This document shows positions 39,740 to 49,475 of a DNA stretch of 64,000 bases, one piece after another. Under the pieces are notes generated by a model, which did no database searches, was not told the DNA's origin, and saw nothing but the letters and a program-made list of their open reading frames with translations. This DNA is from Ochotona curzoniae (taxonomy: Eukaryota > Chordata > Mammalia > Lagomorpha > Ochotonidae). The stretch's first letter is position 1; each line of letters starts with the position of its first letter. The translations under genes and the position numbers were made by a program. Location of the stretch: NCBI RefSeq assembly GCF_017591425.1, contig NW_024467083.1:17661001-17725000 (forward strand), in the 5' to 3' direction.

Positions 39740-41580
39740 GAAAGCTAGGGCTGTGGGACCTGCCTAGCAGGGCTTGACCACAGTGTCTGCCAATGCGTGT
39801 TGGGGTAGGCAGTGGGCTATGTTAGGCTGAGCCAGGCCAGGCTGTAATATCTGATGGCAAGGGCCAAGATGGGGGTAGGCAATGCCAGGCTGGGGGCTGG
39901 GTCGGAGCAACCACCTGCACGTGCAAGGTCTGTGGCTGGGAGTAGGAGTGATAGGGTAGCTAAGGGGATGCCCTTGCTAGACTGCAGTTCCCACTGGTGA
40001 GCACAAGGGCCAGAAATGGGCAGGGACTTGGCTAAGCATGGCTACAATCATGGCTACAACATTACTCAGCATGTGTGTGGGCTGGGTCTGAGGGTGTGTC
40101 AGACTGAGCTAGGTTTCTAGCTGGGCTGGTGTTCAGCAAGAACCAAAGCGGGTATGGAATGGAGTGAGGTAGGTTGCAGCACCCACTGATCCACATGAAA
40201 GGCAGGTCTGGGGGTGGCCCAGACAGAGTTGGGCTGTAGCACCCACCGATGAGAACTGGAATGGGTGTAGGCTGGTCTGACAAGGCCACAATACTTGCTG
40301 CTGAAGGTCAGGACTGGAAGTGGGCCAAGTCAGACTGAGCCAAACAAACACCTACTGGTGTGTGCAAGATCTGTGACTGGGAGCTGGTCCAATAGGAGAG
40401 CTTGGGGAACCCCTGTTAAGACACAGCTTCAGTTGATTAGTACAAGGACCAAGGCTGGGGACAGTGCAGGTCAGGTGGCCTCAGTACCTGTCAGCATATT
40501 GTATATGGCAAATGTGTGGGTCAGGTCTGGGGGCAGGCTGGGCTGGTCCAGTCTGCAACACACACTGGCAGGTGTGAGAGTCAGGATGCAGTGCAGGCCA
40601 GTCTGCGTTGGGAAGAAATTTCCGTCAGTTCACGTTAGAGTTTGGACTAGGGCCAGGCTGGACAAGGCTACAGCACCCTCTGGCATGAGCTATAACTGGG
40701 AGCAGGCCAGAAGGAGCTACAGCACTTACTGGTGAATACCAAACTGGACCACAGCTGCCACCAGTATATGCAAGACCCCAGTCTGGGAGCAAACCTAGTC
40801 AGGAGATGCAAGGGCTCTGCTGCTAGGCCACTGTTCCTACTGGTAAGCATGAGAGGTGGGATTGGTGGCAGACCAGGCCAGGCAGGGCTGCAACAACCTT
40901 CAGCCTTCATATGAGCTGGGATTGGGGAAGGGGCAGGCTAGGCCAAGCCACTGCATTCATTGATGCATGCAAGGGACAGGGTAAATGTCAACTGGCCAGG
41001 CTTGGCTGCAGGATCTATTAGCAAGTACTTGGACAGAGTGCAATTCATATCAGGCTGCATCACAGTACTCCTTGGAAGGTACAAGATCTGGAATGGGGAC
41101 TGGGGCTAGTAGGGAACCTGTGGGAATTCCTTTGCTGGGTTGTAGCTTCTACTCGTATGCATGAGAGCCAGGGCTAGGAGTGGGTCAGGCTGGACAAAGT
41201 GGCAGCACCTGTCAGCATATCTGTGAACTGGATTGTGGGGTAGGTTGGGCTGAGCTAAGCTATAACACTCATAGATATATACAAGAGCCTGTTTGGGATG
41301 CTGCACTGACCAGACCAGACTGCTGCACATACTGGCATGTGCAGGAGCCGAGGCTAGGGGCAGGTCTGGTAGGGGTTATTGGAGGTTGCCCCTATCAGGC
41401 TACAGTTCCCACTGGTGTGCCCAATGGCCAGGTCTGTGGCATGCTGGGCTGGACTGGGATACATCACCTGTTGGTTTGCATGCAATGTATGATTGGGGAT
41501 GGAACTGACCAAGCAACCACAATCACCAATATGTGCATAGGCTGATACAGGTGATGGATTAAACTGGACCCTGTATTGCA
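39740..41580 (+). repeat. VNTR2 array of copy A: about 60-bp units in higher-order sets
   Basis: Basic units read roughly CCCACTGGTG..CAAGGGCCAGG..TGGG..CAGGCTGGGCTGCAGCA and run 52-65 bp. A longer unit with GTGCAAGATCTGTG, followed by a stretch like GGGGAACCCCTG, punctuates the array at 39921, 40362, 40768, 41079 and 41339. Spacings are 441, 406, 311 and 260 bp. Confidence 0.8.
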
Positions 41581-42054
41581 ACAATCATGTCTGGGATCAC
41601 CCCAGGTGAGGTTTCTCAGGAGATTGCTCAGCTGGAATACTGGAATCAAAACTCCAGCCACAGGGATATTCATAGGATTTGTGGTCCACCCTTGGAATGC
41701 ATATTTTAGGACTAGGTCTCAATTGCTGATGCTTATGCAGTGGGCAATATGTAAAGGCACATAAGAGGAACATGATGGCCAGCTCATTTGGGCCTGCCGA
41801 GGATATTGAGTGCCATGTCAGAGGAGAGAGAACAGAACAGGTTGGACAGCTCTCATGGCCAAGCTTTGGCAGGAAGTGTCTGGATGAGTGGATGTACTAG
41901 AGTGGACTTTGCCAGACAATGGATCTTGAAAGGATTTTCTCAACTTTGGAGCAGAAAAACCAACAGTGTCTCAGAACTATCAAAACTTCTCAGGCAATAC
42001 CTTTAGAAGATTCTTCTTCACATTTTTAAAAAAAAATTTTAACTTTTCCATTTT

Positions 42055-42376
42055 TAAAAAAAGATTTTTATTGTAAAGTCAGAAATATACAGAGGAGGAG
42101 AAACAGAGAGAAATATCTTCCGTCTGATGATTGACTCCCCAAATGACTGCAACAGTTGGTGCTGCATTGATCTGAAGCCAGGAGACCAGATCTTTTTCCG
42201 GATCTCCCATGCAGGTGCAAGGTTCCAAGGCTTTGAGCCATCCTCAACTGCTTTCCCAGGTCACAAGCAGGGACTAAGATGGGAAGTGGGGCTGCTGGGA
42301 CATGAACCGGCACCCATATGGGATCCTGGTGCATTCATCACGAGGACTTCAGCCATTAGGCCACGGTGTTGGGCCC
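42055..42376 (-). mobile_element. CSINE inside the 3' block of copy A
   Basis: It starts TTAAAAAAAGATTTTTATTG and ends CCACGGTGTTGGGCCC. Sequence on both sides aligns as one continuous block with the reverse complement of 45870-46345, which proves the insertion is nested. Confidence 0.92.
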
Positions 42377-42802
42377 CCATTGGGGTTTTTAAGATGGTAT
42401 CAAGTGGACATCCCTATCCCCGGGACTGATATAGTTTGGCAGCTGGGCGCAGTACCCTCCCTGTCCCACTCCCTCCCTGCCAAATCTAGATACAGAAAAA
42501 GAGGGAAGAAAAACAAATTAGAAGTATTTATCCCACCCACCTTTCCCCGTGCCTTGACTCTTTCAGCCTTATTCAGTGGTCTTCATGGGTCTACATTCTG
42601 GCCATCTATGTAAACAACATTGGAAACTGGTGTCAATATGTAGATTACCTTACACAATTGTCTGTCTGCCTGTTCTCTCATCCAAGTGTTACCTGTTTGG
42701 AATCATCGTATTTTCAAGTTCTTCCTCTCTGGCCTAAATCTTTTGTGGAAGTGAAAAAAATAATTACATATTTTAAATAGAAATTTACTTTTTTAAATAC
42801 TT

Positions 42803-43135
42803 GTGACCAGAATTATGGTACAAGCCAATTCTAAGCCACTGCTTGCAGTGCTTGCATCCCGTTTCATAGGCCTGTTCCGTTCTGGCTACTCTGTTTCTGA
42901 TTCAACTTACTGCTAATGTGCCTAGAAAAGCAGTGGATGATGGCCTAGTACTTGGGCTCCTGTCACTCTCACAGGGGCCCCTGATGTAGTTTCTGGTTCC
43001 TGGCTGTTGCAGTTATTTGGTGTGTGTACTATCAAATGAAAGTTTTCCTTCCTCTCTCTCTCTCTTTTTTTTAATCTCTGCCGCTCCCTCTCTTTCACTA
43101 TATCTTTCAAAAAAAAAATAAATAATTTTTTAAGA
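42803..43135 (+). mobile_element. CSINE, diverged
   Basis: Forward copy with AGCCACTGCTTGCAGTGCTT, CTGATTCAACTTACTGCTAA, GTGTACTATCAAATG and a CTCTCTCTCTCTCTT 3' stretch. Confidence 0.75.
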
Positions 43136-43148
43136 ATTAAGTGTTTTG

Positions 43149-43470
43149 GGGACCCAGTGCTCTAGCCTAGTGGTTAAGTCCTTGGCTTGCATGCACAGGG
43201 ATCTCATATGGGCACCAGTTCGTATCCCGGCCACTCCACTTCCCATCTTATTCCCTGCTTGTGGCCTGGGAAAGCAGTTGAGGACAGCCCAAAGCCTTGG
43301 GGCCCTGCACCCATGTGGGAGACACAGGAAAGGCCCCTGGCTCCTGGCTTCGGATCAGCTCAGCTCTGGCTGTTGCAGCCGCTTGGGTGTGAACCAGCTG
43401 ATAGAAGATTTTTCTGTATCTTCTTCTCTCTGTAAACCTGACTTTCCAGTAAATAAATAAATCTTTAAAA
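43149..43470 (+). mobile_element. CSINE, full length
   Basis: Head GACCCAGTGCTCTAGCCTAG with TGGTTAAGTCCTTGGC, the ATATGGGCACCAGTTCG box and tail CCAGTAAATAAATAAATC. An AAGAATTA word occurs on both sides and may be the target duplication. Confidence 0.93.
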
Positions 43471-43486
43471 GAATTACGTCTTTTTG

Positions 43487-43791
43487 TGGGTCTTATTTAT
43501 TTTTGTTGGGAAGGCAAAATTACAGAAAGAGAAGGAGAGACAGAAAATGAGATCATCCATCCCCTAGCTCACTCCCCAAAATGCTTCAATGGCCAGACCT
43601 GGGCTGAACCAAAGCCAGGAGCTTCTTTTGTGTCTACCACGTGGGTGAACAGACATAAGGACTTGGACTAGCTTCTGGTGTTTTCCTAGGCCATAAACAG
43701 AAATATGGATTGGAAGGAGAGCATCCGGGACTTGAACTGGCACCCATATGGGATCCTGAAGCTTAGCCTGATAAGCCAGCATGTTAGTCCC
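43487..43791 (-). mobile_element. CSINE, full length
   Basis: Left TCTTATTTATTTTTGTTGGG; right CCCATATGGGATCCTGAAGC followed by GATAAGCCAGCATGTTAGTC. It faces the preceding forward copy, forming an inverted SINE pair with a spacer of about 16 bp. Confidence 0.9.
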
Positions 43792-43969
43792 AAATAAATA
43801 AAACTTTAAAAAAATATTTTAGTACCTTTATACTTTGTAGAGAACTCCAATGATATTGCTAATATTGGCACTTTTGTGGTGTCTCCAAAATGCAAAAATA
43901 AAGGGGTTCAAAAATGAGGCTAAAATGGGGAAGGTAACATTAAAGATGGGTCCTATGTTGAGAATTGCT

Positions 43970-44195
43970 TAGAGGCTGGCATAGTGGTGCAGTGGATTAA
44001 GCCACTGCTTATTATGCCAGCATCCCGTAAGAGCACTGATTGGAGCCCTGGCTTCTGCACTTCTGATCCAGCTCCCTGGCAATGCCCCTGGGACAGAAGC
44101 AGAAGATGATCCAAGTGCTTGGACCCCTGCCACCCACATGGGAGACTTAAACATGGGAGTTCCAGGCTCCTGGTTTCAATCATTTGGGGGTTGAG
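43970..44195 (+). mobile_element. CSINE, 3' truncated
   Basis: Head GGCTGGCATAGTGGTGCAGT, GGATTAAGCCACTGC and AGCATCCCGTAAGAGC are clear. The A-rich tail is missing. Confidence 0.85.
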
Positions 44196-44399
44196 TCCTT
44201 TCTATATCTAGTAGTTCACTCAGGATTCCTTACTAGTTTGTCCCTGAAGGTGCTCAAGCTAGAAGAGTCCCACTGCCATGCCATCACCCCATCTTCATAC
44301 ATCTGTATACTGTCACTCATTTCAAACACACTTTAATTTTGTAACTTGTCCTTAGCATGCACACATATTGATTTATTCACTGTCCCAGAGACAAATATT

Positions 44400-44834
44400 C
44401 TTTATTTATTTAAGGATTTTATTTGAAAGGCAGAGTGACAGAGAGAGGATGAGATAGGGAGAGAGAGAAGGGAAGAGGAAGAGGAAAAGGAAGAGAAGAG
44501 AAGGGAAGGGAAGGGAAGGGAAGGGAAGGGAAGGGAAGGGAAGGGAAGGGAAGGGAAGGGAAGGGAAAGGATAGGATGGAAAAGGGTTTCTATTCATTGG
44601 TTATTTCCTAAATGTCTGCAAAAGCTGGGCCAGACTAAAACCAGAAGCCACGAACTCCATCCTGTTTTTCCACACAGGTGGTGAGGACTCCAAAATCGGG
44701 CCATCATCTGTTGCCTTCCCAGACATACTAGCTGGGAGCTGGATCTGGAGCAGAGGAGCAGGGGCTCAAACCAGGCACTGTGACATTGTTGGACATCAAA
44801 ATTGGTAGGCTGCTGTGCCACAGAACCCACTCCC
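44400..44834 (-). mobile_element. CSINE with an expanded purine-rich 3' region
   Basis: Left TTATTTAAGGATTTTATTTG and GACAGAGAGAGGATGAG; body GGTTATTTCCTAAATGTCTG; right AGGCTGCTGTGCCACAGAAC. The usual AGAGAGGAGAGACAGAGAGG segment has grown into a 116-nt purine tract with (AAGGG)13. Confidence 0.85.
44456..44571. repeat. 116-nt pure purine tract with (AAGGG)13
   Basis: No pyrimidine occurs from 44456 to 44571 on the plus strand. Thirteen perfect AAGGG units lie at 44501-44565. It sits inside a CSINE. Confidence 0.93.
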
Positions 44835-44854
44835 AAATAATTGCTTCTTATTTT

Positions 44855-45152
44855 TAAATGTCTTTTAAATGCAAGTCACAGAGAAAGATGTCCTGTCGGC
44901 TGGGTCACTCCGCAAGTGCCTGCAAAAGCTAGGATTGGGTCAGATTGAAGCCAGGAACCAGTAATTCCATCCAGGTCTCCCATACGATTGGTAGGGGTCC
45001 AAGCAGGTTCTCCATCACCTGCTGCCTCCCAGAAAACACCAGAGGCAAGCAGGATCTGAAATGCAGCATCCAGAACTCAAACAATAATCGACCCAAAGAT
45101 GTGAGTGTCCCAAGAGGTGGCTTAATTCACTGCCTATCCCATTCCCTCCTTT
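44855..45152 (-). mobile_element. CSINE, diverged
   Basis: TTTTAAATGCAAGTCACAGA at the left, GGGTCACTCCGCAAGTGCC, then AACTCAAACAATAATCG and CTTAATTCACTGCCTATCCC at the head end. Confidence 0.75.
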
Positions 45153-45535
45153 TGGAAAATTGACATTAAACTTAATTTACACCATTTCTTGCTAGTGTCT
45201 GCTTCAACACTGCTTACTTCCTGCAGAAACTACAGGGGTGTGCATATTAACCAAGGCCAAAATAGAAATCACTGCTGGGAATTAAGGGGTACTACACCTT
45301 CACATGCCCTGGACACTAGAGTTGTTAAAGAGAATTAAAGGTATCTTATTCAATCAATAGCTCTCAGGTTCAGGCTATCCTGCCTCTGTGGAGATAAATA
45401 TTCTAGATGGCTAAATCATGAACAATTTCTTGACTTTTGACACACAGAAAGATGTCTCAAAATAGTGCTGCACTGAACCACCAGGTAGGTGCTTCCTCAA
45501 AATCTGCCTGAAAAATTCATAGTTTGAAATTGTTA
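45153..45535. other. unique AT-rich sequence between SINEs
   Basis: No recognisable gene or repeat. Confidence 0.5.
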
Positions 45536-45537
45536 TT

Positions 45538-45848
45538 TCAGGGACCAGTGGCTCAACTGTCTAATCAGCCTGCAAGCCAAGTGCCAGCACCAATATGGGC
45601 ACTGTTTTGTGTCCTGGCTGCTCTACTTCCCATCCAGCTCCCTCCTTATAGGCTGGAAGGGTAGTGGAGGATGGCCCAAAGCCTTGGGACCCTGAACCCA
45701 CATGGGAGACCCAGAGGAGGCTCCTAGATCCTGGCTTTGGATCGGCTCAGCCCCGTCCATTGTGGACATTTGGGGAATGAACCAGTCTCTCTGTCTCACC
45801 TTCTTTCTATAAATCTGCCTTTTGAATAAATAAATAAATCTTTAAACT
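45538..45848 (+). mobile_element. CSINE, full length
   Basis: Head CCAGTGGCTCAACTGTCTAA, CCAATATGGGCACTGTTTTG and tail TTTTGAATAAATAAATAAATC. It abuts the 3' end of composite element copy B. Confidence 0.88.
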
Positions 45849-45869
45849 TTTATTTTTTTCCTTTTTAAT

Positions 45870-47372
45870 ATTGTTTACATAGTTAAGAGGAATGCATATC
45901 CATGTGCGCCTCCGATTACAGAGGAGAGATTCAGGAAAGAGGAAAGTGGGTGGGACATATGTTTCAGGTATTTTTTTCTCTTGTGTTCACAGGGGAGAAT
46001 GCAAAGGGGGCTGCACCTTGCTGTCAAACTGCATCAACACCTGGGGATGGTCATTTGATGACTCCTTGAAGACCCCAATGTAGGGCAGAGTGTCCCCAGG
46101 GTATTACTTGACTCGTTTTAATAATTCTGAAAAGTTGTTGATTTCATTGCTCCAGGGCTGAGAAAATCTTTCCAAGATCTGTTGACTGACAAAACCCACC
46201 TTAGTGCTTCCACAGACCCAGGAACATGCTGTAAAGCTTGGCCACGAGAATTGTCCAACATGTTCTGCTTTCCATCCTCTGACAAAGCAGTCGACTTCCC
46301 CTGCTGGCCTAGATGAATTTGCCATCAAGTCTCCCGTGTACATGCTTTCCGCTACACAGGCAACAGCAGCTGAGGAGCCCTAGTGTGGATACATGCACTC
46401 CAAGGTCAGGCCGTACATCCTGTGATTTTCGCTGTGTTCAGCGTCTGAGTGCAGAAGTCTAGTCTTGGAGTCCCCCAGGAAACCTCACCTAGGGTGACCT
46501 CAGACTGAACTCTGGTGTGTGCCAGTCAGGCAAGTCCCAGCCCTTGCATGTGCCAATGGGTGCTGCAGCCTGGTCCCACCTGGCCTCCCTCCAAGCCCTA
46601 GCTCCTGCGAGAGTCAGGTTAGTTCCTGACAGGTGAGTTCAGTGGTCCATTCTGGCCTTGGCCTATCACCACTTCTAGCTCTCCATGCAAATGGGTGGGT
46701 GCTACAGTCCCGCAAAGGTGACCTCACAAGTCTCCTGCAGAATCTGCCCCAGATTCAGTTCTCTTGTATCCTGGTGGGTCCTGTTGCCCAGTCTGAAATG
46801 GCCCACCCCCTACTGTGGCCTAGCCCAGCCAGGCATGCCTCCAGGCCCAAGTTTTGCAAGCACCGGCAAAATGCAGGAGATGCCATTTAACCCACATGAG
46901 TCTCCCATGTGGATGGGTCTCTTAAGTGGGCAGGTACCTTGGCCCGACCAAGACATGTCCCTCCCCCCCGCCCCCCCCAACCACTTCATTTCAGTTCCCT
47001 CGTCTACCTGTGAGTGCAGTGGCCCAATCTGTGGAAGAGCCTAGAAGTTGTTCCTTCCTTGTCTAACTTGCCCTCGGCTGCTCCCACTCCAGTATGTCCC
47101 CAGATACCCTTACCCAAGCAATCTGCCTGGGAATAGGGTGGGGTTGTGTGTCCTGGCTCAGCATAACCTGCCTTCCCATTTGAAAAAGTTGAATGAATGA
47201 ATGAATGAATGAATGAATGAATGAATAAGCAACTATGCTGATATACTGCTATAGTTAACACAAATTTGGCATTATCAGTTCCAGAATGCCTGCCAGCTAC
47301 TAGCTGCTTTCTCTCAGCAGTGCAACACTTGCCTAGGTACAAGGCAACCTAGGCAGCTGCCTACAGCTGAGG
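45870..47372 (-). repeat. composite VNTR element, copy B (inverted, short array)
   Basis: Read on the minus strand from 47372: the 5' block starts TGTAGGCAGCTGCCTAGGTT (47225-47372), followed by an (ATTC)9 microsatellite, one VNTR1 unit (to about 47095), the unique spacer (about 46985-47095), a VNTR2 of only about 0.5 kb (46470-46985) and the 3' block (45870-46470). The 3' block matches copy A: the pair GGCCAAGCTTTGGCAGG / GGCCAAGCTTTACAGCA, and CTATGTAAACAACATTGG / CTATGTAAACAATATTAA. Block order is identical to copy A, but the second array is about a quarter as long. Confidence 0.78.
47191..47226. repeat. (GAAT)9 tetranucleotide microsatellite
   Basis: Nine perfect units at the junction of the 5' block and VNTR1 of composite copy B. 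Copies A and C have A/T-rich simple sequence at the same place. Confidence 0.93.
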
Positions 47373-47677
47373 AAAAATAAATACTTTTAAAATGTTATTT
47401 CAGTCTTAAGGGGAAGAATGGCACTGATCAGACTGCCTGGAAATGGCAGATGGTGGTTCCCAGGCATTGCTGCAAATGAGACTTCCCTGGTTCCTACCAC
47501 AGGGGCCTGGAGAGCCAAGAGGCCCTCCTGGAAGACTTTGTTATTTTTTCCCCTTACATACTGTCCTAAGTCTGAAAATATCTTCTTCCCTGTCCATGCC
47601 ATCCTCTGTCTCGATTTCTAAAGAGTGTACACATACAGTTAAATCCTCCTAATATAAAGAATTCTTGATTAATTTTA

Positions 47678-47895
47678 TTTTTAAAAATAGTCATTTATTT
47701 TTGAAAGACAGTTATATTAAGGGAGAGGCAGGAGAGTAAGAGTGAGAGATGGAGAGAGAGACAGAGGGAATGAATCTTTCAGCTGCTGGCTCACTTCCTA
47801 AATGACTACAACCTCCAGGGTTAGGCTGTGCCAAAGCCAGGTTCAGGAGCTTCTTCCAGGTCTCTTACATGACAGCAGGCCTTAGTGGTCAAGTT
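47678..47895 (-). mobile_element. CSINE, 5' truncated
   Basis: TTAAAAATAGTCATTTATTTTTG followed by GAGAGAGACAGAGGG, CTAAATGACTACAACC and AGCTTCTTCCAGGTCTC. The head is missing. Confidence 0.8.
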
Positions 47896-47904
47896 CACAA
47901 GTAG

Positions 47905-48070
47905 AGTTCTGTGAAGAACCTAGAAAGGGAGAGCTTTGTAGTTGAGTACGGTTTCTAGGGGATCAGATCTAGGTTGTGTCACTTTCTGTGTGACTTGAGA
48001 TACAGACTTAACCTGTAGAATGGGAATAATGCCTGTTCTGATGGGACTATGTGTAGATTTAAGGGTCCCA
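47905..48070 (+). mobile_element. MIR fragment
   Basis: GATCAGATCTAGGTTGTGTC, TTCTGTGTGACTTGAG, TTAACCTGTAGAATGGGAAT and AATGCCTGTTCTGATGGG follow the MIR core order. Confidence 0.75.
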
Positions 48071-48764
48071 TGTGTTTGATAGAGTCAGTCGTGCCTTAGG
48101 CAATTGGGTGTGTGAGGAGGCAGGAGTGAACTTCTTCCTGTCTCGTTGGTCATGGGTCTTCTCACCTTGCCAGGTACACTGCCTAGCAGGTAGAACTGGG
48201 GGAAAGCTGTTGTCTGTGGCCCACATTCTTCAGAGCCCTGTGTTCCAGCTGCCAACACAGAACAGAGCTGGAGGTATTACTGAGTGGGAATGAAACTTAC
48301 AGAGCCTGAGGAGCAAGGAGTGAGGAGCTGGAATAGAGCGGGTCATTCTTTTTAATCCCTGCATGAACACACACATGCCACAGCAGCAAGAAGGACACAC
48401 ACGGTCTAGCTCCCCAGACCAGGAAACTGTTCTTAAGCCATCACACACAGAGGAGCTTGTGTTGTACTCATATGGGTCAAGGCATAACTGGAGTGTCAAG
48501 TTCAGTTCTGGGCAGCTTATTTACAGTCTGGAGAATGGCCAGAGGTGGTTGATGGGGTGGCATGCAGCCCAGTGACCCCATGGTGTGCATTCTACCAGAT
48601 GGCTGCTGAGTCCCCAGGGCAGAAGGCAGTATTATATGCCTGGGGAGCGGGTTGTGTGCAACGTGATGCAAATTTGCTTGGAAAAAAGCTTCTTCCCACT
48701 AGGCCCTAGAAGACACATGAGTTTATGCAGTTCAGCAACTTGCATATTCAGGACTACTTAGTTT

Positions 48765-48866
48765 GTGTGACCTGTGTGGCCCAATAGGAAAAGACTTGTG
48801 CTGAGTGTTGAGGAGCTAGATTGTAGCCTTGCTTACACTGGGCCTCAGCTTTCCCACCTAGGAAAG
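48765..48866 (+). mobile_element. MIR-like fragment
   Basis: GAGCTAGATTGTAGCCTTGC and CTGGGCCTCAGCTTTCCCAC resemble MIR. Short and low certainty. Confidence 0.4.
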
Positions 48867-48867
48867 G

Positions 48868-49195
48868 TTGCTATAGGTGCTACAGCCATGGCATAGCACG
48901 CTAAGCTTCTGTCTGTGGCACTGGCATCCCTTATGGGCAGCAACTTGAGTCCCAGTCACTCCACTTCTGATCCAACACCCTGGAAAAGCAGCAGAAGGTT
49001 GCTCAGGCCATCAGGAACCAACCCTTAGGCCCCTGAACCCCATGGGAGATACAGAAGAAGCTCCTGGCTCCTGGCTTTGGATGCTACCAGCCCAAACCAT
49101 TGCAGCCATTTAGAGAGTGAACCAAAACGTGGAAGTCTGTGTGTGTGCTTCTTCCTCTGTGTAACTCTACCTTTCAAGAAAATAAATAAATATAT
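48868..49195 (+). mobile_element. CSINE, full length, diverged
   Basis: Head CTACAGCCATGGCATAGCAC, GGCATCCCTTATGGGCAGC and tail AAGAAAATAAATAAATAT. Confidence 0.85.
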
Positions 49196-49196
49196 T

Positions 49197-49475
49197 AAAT
49201 ATTTTACTTATTTTTTGAAAGTCAGAAATACAGAGAGGAGGAGAGACAGAGAGGAAGATCTTCTGTCCGCTGATTCACTCCGCAAGTGGCCACAACTGGA
49301 GCTGAGTTTATCTGAAGCCAGGAATCTGGAGCCTCTTCTGGTCTCCCACATGGGTGCAGGGTCCCAAAGCTTTGGGCCGTCCTAGACTGCTTTCCCGGGC
49401 CACAGGCAGGGATAGGAAGCAGAGCTGCTGGGATTAGAACTGGCGCCCATATGGGATCCTGGCGCGTTCAAGGTG
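49197..49475 (-). mobile_element. CSINE truncated at a junction with composite copy C
   Basis: Left ATTTTACTTATTTTTTG and the near-consensus body up to CCCATATGGGATCCTGGCGC. The tRNA-like head is missing and VNTR2 sequence starts directly after TTCAAGGTGAAT. Confidence 0.88.

Larger units (their letters stand above)
38831..42650 (+). repeat. composite VNTR element, copy A (complete, carries two nested CSINEs)
   Basis: Blocks in order: 5' block 38831-39332 (starts CTGTAGGCAGCTGCCTAGG; interrupted by a CSINE); VNTR1 about 39340-39530 with two 86-bp-spaced units (anchors GGGGACC 39381 and GGGGATC 39467); unique spacer about 39530-39740 (TGTTACAGGTGAGGACTGAC..); VNTR2 about 39740-41580; 3' block 41580-42054 and 42377-42650, split by another CSINE. 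Each block aligns by eye with the same block in at least one other copy in the window. No protein family is recognisable and ORFs inside do not persist between copies. I do not know a named family for it. Confidence 0.8.

Noticed and set aside
40295..40735. ORFs of 60-146 codons inside the VNTR arrays (also 46685-47044, 49867-50163, 41180-41545)
   Set aside because: Frames are not kept between tandem units or between copies; open frames arise from stop-poor GC-rich repeats.
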